Source of the DNA: Sesamum alatum | Lineage: Eukaryota; Streptophyta; Magnoliopsida; Lamiales; Pedaliaceae | NCBI GenBank assembly: GCA_034509735.1 | Contig: JACGWO010000002.1 | Location: forward strand, 50,341,115 to 50,405,114 | Direction: 5' to 3' | DNA: 64,000 nt | Part shown: positions 61,040-64,000 of the stretch, in pieces | Layout of the letters: the number at the start of each line of letters is the position of its first letter | How positions within the stretch are numbered: the stretch's first letter is position 1 | The notes under the pieces: generated by a model | Told to the model about the DNA's origin: nothing | What the model saw: the letters and a program-made list of their open reading frames with translations, nothing else | Database searches by the model: none | Position numbers and translations under genes: made by a program

Positions 61040-64000
61040 AAGACTTGTCATTAAGCTGTCAATGCTTCTATTGCAGAATCACTGAAAATTTGAGTGAGCG
61101 TTGCAGAATCATCGAAATTTTCAGTCACTGGGTCTAATGTTACTCTTATGTAATATATGAATTTGAGTGAATTGATCATTAAATATTACAAACAAGCAAC
61201 AAAACAACCCAAGCAAATTAATGCTTCTGCTGCAGAGGCATTGCCTTAACCATTTACGGTTTATATGAATCGTGTTCTGCTGCAGAATCACTGAAAGCAA
61301 AATCATCGAAAATTTTCGTGAATGGGTCTACATTGCTCTAATTTAATACAAGAATTGGAGTGAATTGATCCTTAATATGCTTTTACAAAAGCAAAACAAC
61401 CCAATCAAATTAATGAATTTGCTGCACAGGCATTGAAGGCAAAATCATTAATGGATTATATGAACTGATCTTCTGCTGCAGAATCATTGAAAGCAGAATC
61501 ATTGAAAATTTTAGTTAATGGGCCTATGTTGCTCTAATGTAATATAAGAATTTGAGCGAAATGATCCGTATTATGCTTTTACAAAAGAGCAACAAAACAA
61601 TCTAATCAAATTAATGATTTTGCTGCAGAGGCATTGAAGGCAAAATCATTTCATGATTACATGAATCATTATTCTGCTACAGAATCATTGAAAGCAGAAT
61701 CATCAAAAAATTGAGTGAATGAGTCTATGTTGCTCTTATGTAATTATATGAATTTGAGTGAACTGATCGTTAACTTTCTTTTACGGCAAAGAGCAACAAA
61801 ATAACCCAATCAAATTAATGCTTCTGCTGCAGAGGCATTGAAGGCAGAATCATTTAATGTTTATATCAGTGTTCTGTTGCAGAATCATCAAAAAATTTGG
61901 TGCATGCTTCTATGTTGCTCTTATGCAATTGATATGAATTTGAGTGAACTGGCCCATTAACATGCTTTACAAAGAGCAACAAAACGGTTTTCAATGCATA
62001 ACTGAAGCAGAATCATTGAAAATTGGAATGCATTGATTTCAGATTGATGATTTTGCTGCAGAGGCATTGAAGGCAAAATCATTTAATGGATTATATGAAC
62101 TGTTCTTCTGCTGTAGAATCATTGAAAATTTTAGTGAATGGGTCTATGTTGCTCTAATGTAATATAAGAATTTGAGTGAAACGATCGTTATTATGCTTTT
62201 CAAAAGAGCAACAGAACAACCTAATCAAATTAATGATTTTGCTGCAGAGGCATTGAAGGCAAAATATTTCATGATTACATGAATCATTATTCTGCTGCAG
62301 AATCATTGAAAGCAGAATCATCAAAAAATATGAGTGAATCGGTCTATGTTGCTCTTATGTACTTATATGAACTTGAGTGAATTGATCGTTAACTTTCTTT
62401 TACAAAAGAGCAACAAAATAACCCAATCAAATTAATGCTTCTGTTGCAGAGGCATTGAAGGCAAAACCATTTAATGTTTATATCGGTATTCTGCTGCAGA
62501 ATCATTGAAAGCAGAATCATCAAAAGAATTTAGTGCATGCTTCTATGTTGCTCTTATGCAATTGATATGAATTTGAGTGAACTGACCCATAACATGCTTT
62601 ACAAAGAGCAACAAAACGGTTTCTAATGCATCTGCGGCAGAATAATTGAAGCAGAATCATAGAAAATTGGAATGCATTGATTTTAAATTAATGATTTTGC
62701 TGCAGAGGCATTGAAGGAAAAATCATTTAATGAATTATATGAACTGTTCTTCTGCTGCAGAATCATTGAAAGCAGAATCATTGAAAATTTTAGTGAATGG
62801 GCCTTTGTTGCTCTAATGTAATATAAGAATTTGAGTGAAATGATCTTTTAATATGCTTTTACAAAAGAGCAACAAAACAACCTAGTCAAATTAATGATTT
62901 TGCTGCAGAGGCATTGAAGACAAAATCATTTCATGATTACATGAATCATTATTCTGCTGCAGAATCATTGAAAGCAGAATCATAAAAATTTGAGTGAATG
63001 GGTCTATGTTGCTCTTTATATACGTATATGAATTTGAGTGAATTGATCGTTAACTTTCTTTTACAAAAGAGCAACAAAATAACCCAATCAAATTAATGCT
63101 TCTGCTGCAGAGGCATTGAAGGCAGAACCATTTAATGTTTATATCGGTGTTCTGCTGCAGAATCATTGAAAGCAGAATCATCAAAAAAATTTAGTGCATG
63201 CTTCTATGTTGCTCTTATGCAATTGATATGAATTTGAGTGAACTGACCCATAACATGCTTTACAAAGAGCAACAAAACGGTTTCTAATGCATCTGCAGCA
63301 GAATAATTGAAGCAGAATCATAGAAAATTGGAATGCATTGATTTTAAATTAATGATTTTGCTGCAGAGGCATTGAAGGCAAAATCATTTAATGAATTATA
63401 TGAACTGTTCTTCTGCTGCAGAATCATTGAAAATTCTAGTGAATGGGCCTTTGTTGCTCTAATGTAATATAAGAATTTGAGTGAAATGATCTTTAATATG
63501 CTTTTACAAAAGAGCAACAAAACAACCTAATCAAATTAATGATTTTGCTGCAGAGGCATTGAAGGCAAAATCATTTCATGATTACATGAATCATTATTCT
63601 GCTGCAGAATCATCGAAAGCAGAATCATAAAAAATTTGAGTGAATGGGTCTATGTTGCTCTTTATATACGTATATGAATTTGAGTGAATTGATCGTTAAC
63701 TTTCTTTTACAAAAGAGCAACAAAATAACCCAATCAAATTAATGCTTCTGCTGCAGAGGCATTGAAGGCAGAACCATTTAATGTTTATATCGGTGTTCTG
63801 CTGCAGAATCATTGAAAGCAGAATCATCAAAAAATTTAGTACATGCTTCTATGTTGCTCTTATGCAATTGATATGAATTTGAGTGAACTGGCCCATAACA
63901 TGGTTTACAAAGAGCAACAAAACGGTTTCTAATGCATCTGCGGCAGAATAATTGAAGCAGGATCATGGAAAATTGGAATGCATTGATTTCAAATTAATGA
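61040..64000. repeat. Tandem repeat array with three-unit higher-order period
   Basis: The basic unit is about 200 bp. Each unit carries TGCTGCAGAGGCATTGAAGG and then CTGCAGAATCATTGAAAGCA, so most units have two PstI sites. The first marker occurs near 61228, 61421, 61621, 61826, 62056, 62242, 62442, 62698, 62901, 63103, 63359, 63546 and 63749. From 61826 on, spacing cycles about 230-256, 186-203 and 200-203, so three different units form a repeat of 617, 661 and 647 bp. The left edge (61040-61826) is simpler and more diverged. Stops occur in every frame, so it is not coding. The array runs past the right edge. Confidence 0.92.

Noticed and set aside
63778..63966. Minus-strand open frame inside the tandem array.
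   Set aside because: It does not persist in the neighbouring repeat units, so it is accidental.
61040..64000. Regular array considered as a CRISPR-like or coding repeat.
   Set aside because: Repeats are about 200 bp without unique spacers, and stops occur in every frame. It is a eukaryotic tandem repeat.

Overview
This window is nuclear DNA of a flowering plant. Every gene is split by short GT-AG introns, intergenic DNA is AT-rich and full of small terminal-inverted-repeat elements, and the encoded proteins are plant types (TOC34, a CYP714 P450, a prolamin-like secreted protein, plant MFAP1, a COP1-interacting-related protein). Style and repeats suggest a eudicot, possibly an asterid; I cannot name the species. 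All exon models below come from reading splice sites by eye and checking that codon phase is kept across every junction.

Layout, left to right. 1-1660: 5' end of MED31 (minus), running off the left edge. 3929-7294: nuclear poly(A)-binding protein PABN (minus, 6 coding exons, 223 aa). 9331-11898: MFAP1-like spliceosome protein (minus, 2 coding exons, 433 aa). 12.36-15.3 kb: gene-free, with an LTR-like remnant. 15338-15766: prolamin-like secreted protein (plus, 142 aa), convergent with an SPT2-family chromatin protein at 16084-17055 (minus, 323 aa). 18043-19842: mitochondrial ATP synthase delta' subunit (minus, 203 aa). 20916-23650: chloroplast import receptor TOC34 (minus, 7 coding exons, 301 aa). 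24998-28818: a complete-ended Mutator-like element with an exact 10-bp target duplication, a broken transposase and an intact antisense GRF zinc-finger gene. 29346-34248: COP1-interacting-related protein (minus, 10 coding exons, 1108 aa). 38419-42875: conserved WD40-like protein (minus, 8 coding exons, 477 aa). 43.1-50.4 kb: gene-free, with several MITE-like elements. 50532-56064: CYP714-type cytochrome P450 (plus, 5 exons, 537 aa). 56.1-61 kb: gene-free. 61.0-64 kb: a tandem repeat array with a three-unit higher-order period of about 650 bp, running off the right edge.

The genes are mostly single-copy housekeeping functions (transcription, mRNA 3'-end binding, splicing, chromatin, organelle import, respiration) and form no pathway together. 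The more unusual content lies in the mobile and repeated DNA: the Mutator-like element whose transposase is dead while its zinc-finger gene stays open; a MITE family with 9-bp target duplications, one copy of which ends about 70 bp upstream of the P450 TATA box; an in-frame 81-bp tandem duplication in the COP1-interacting-related gene; and the higher-order tandem array.
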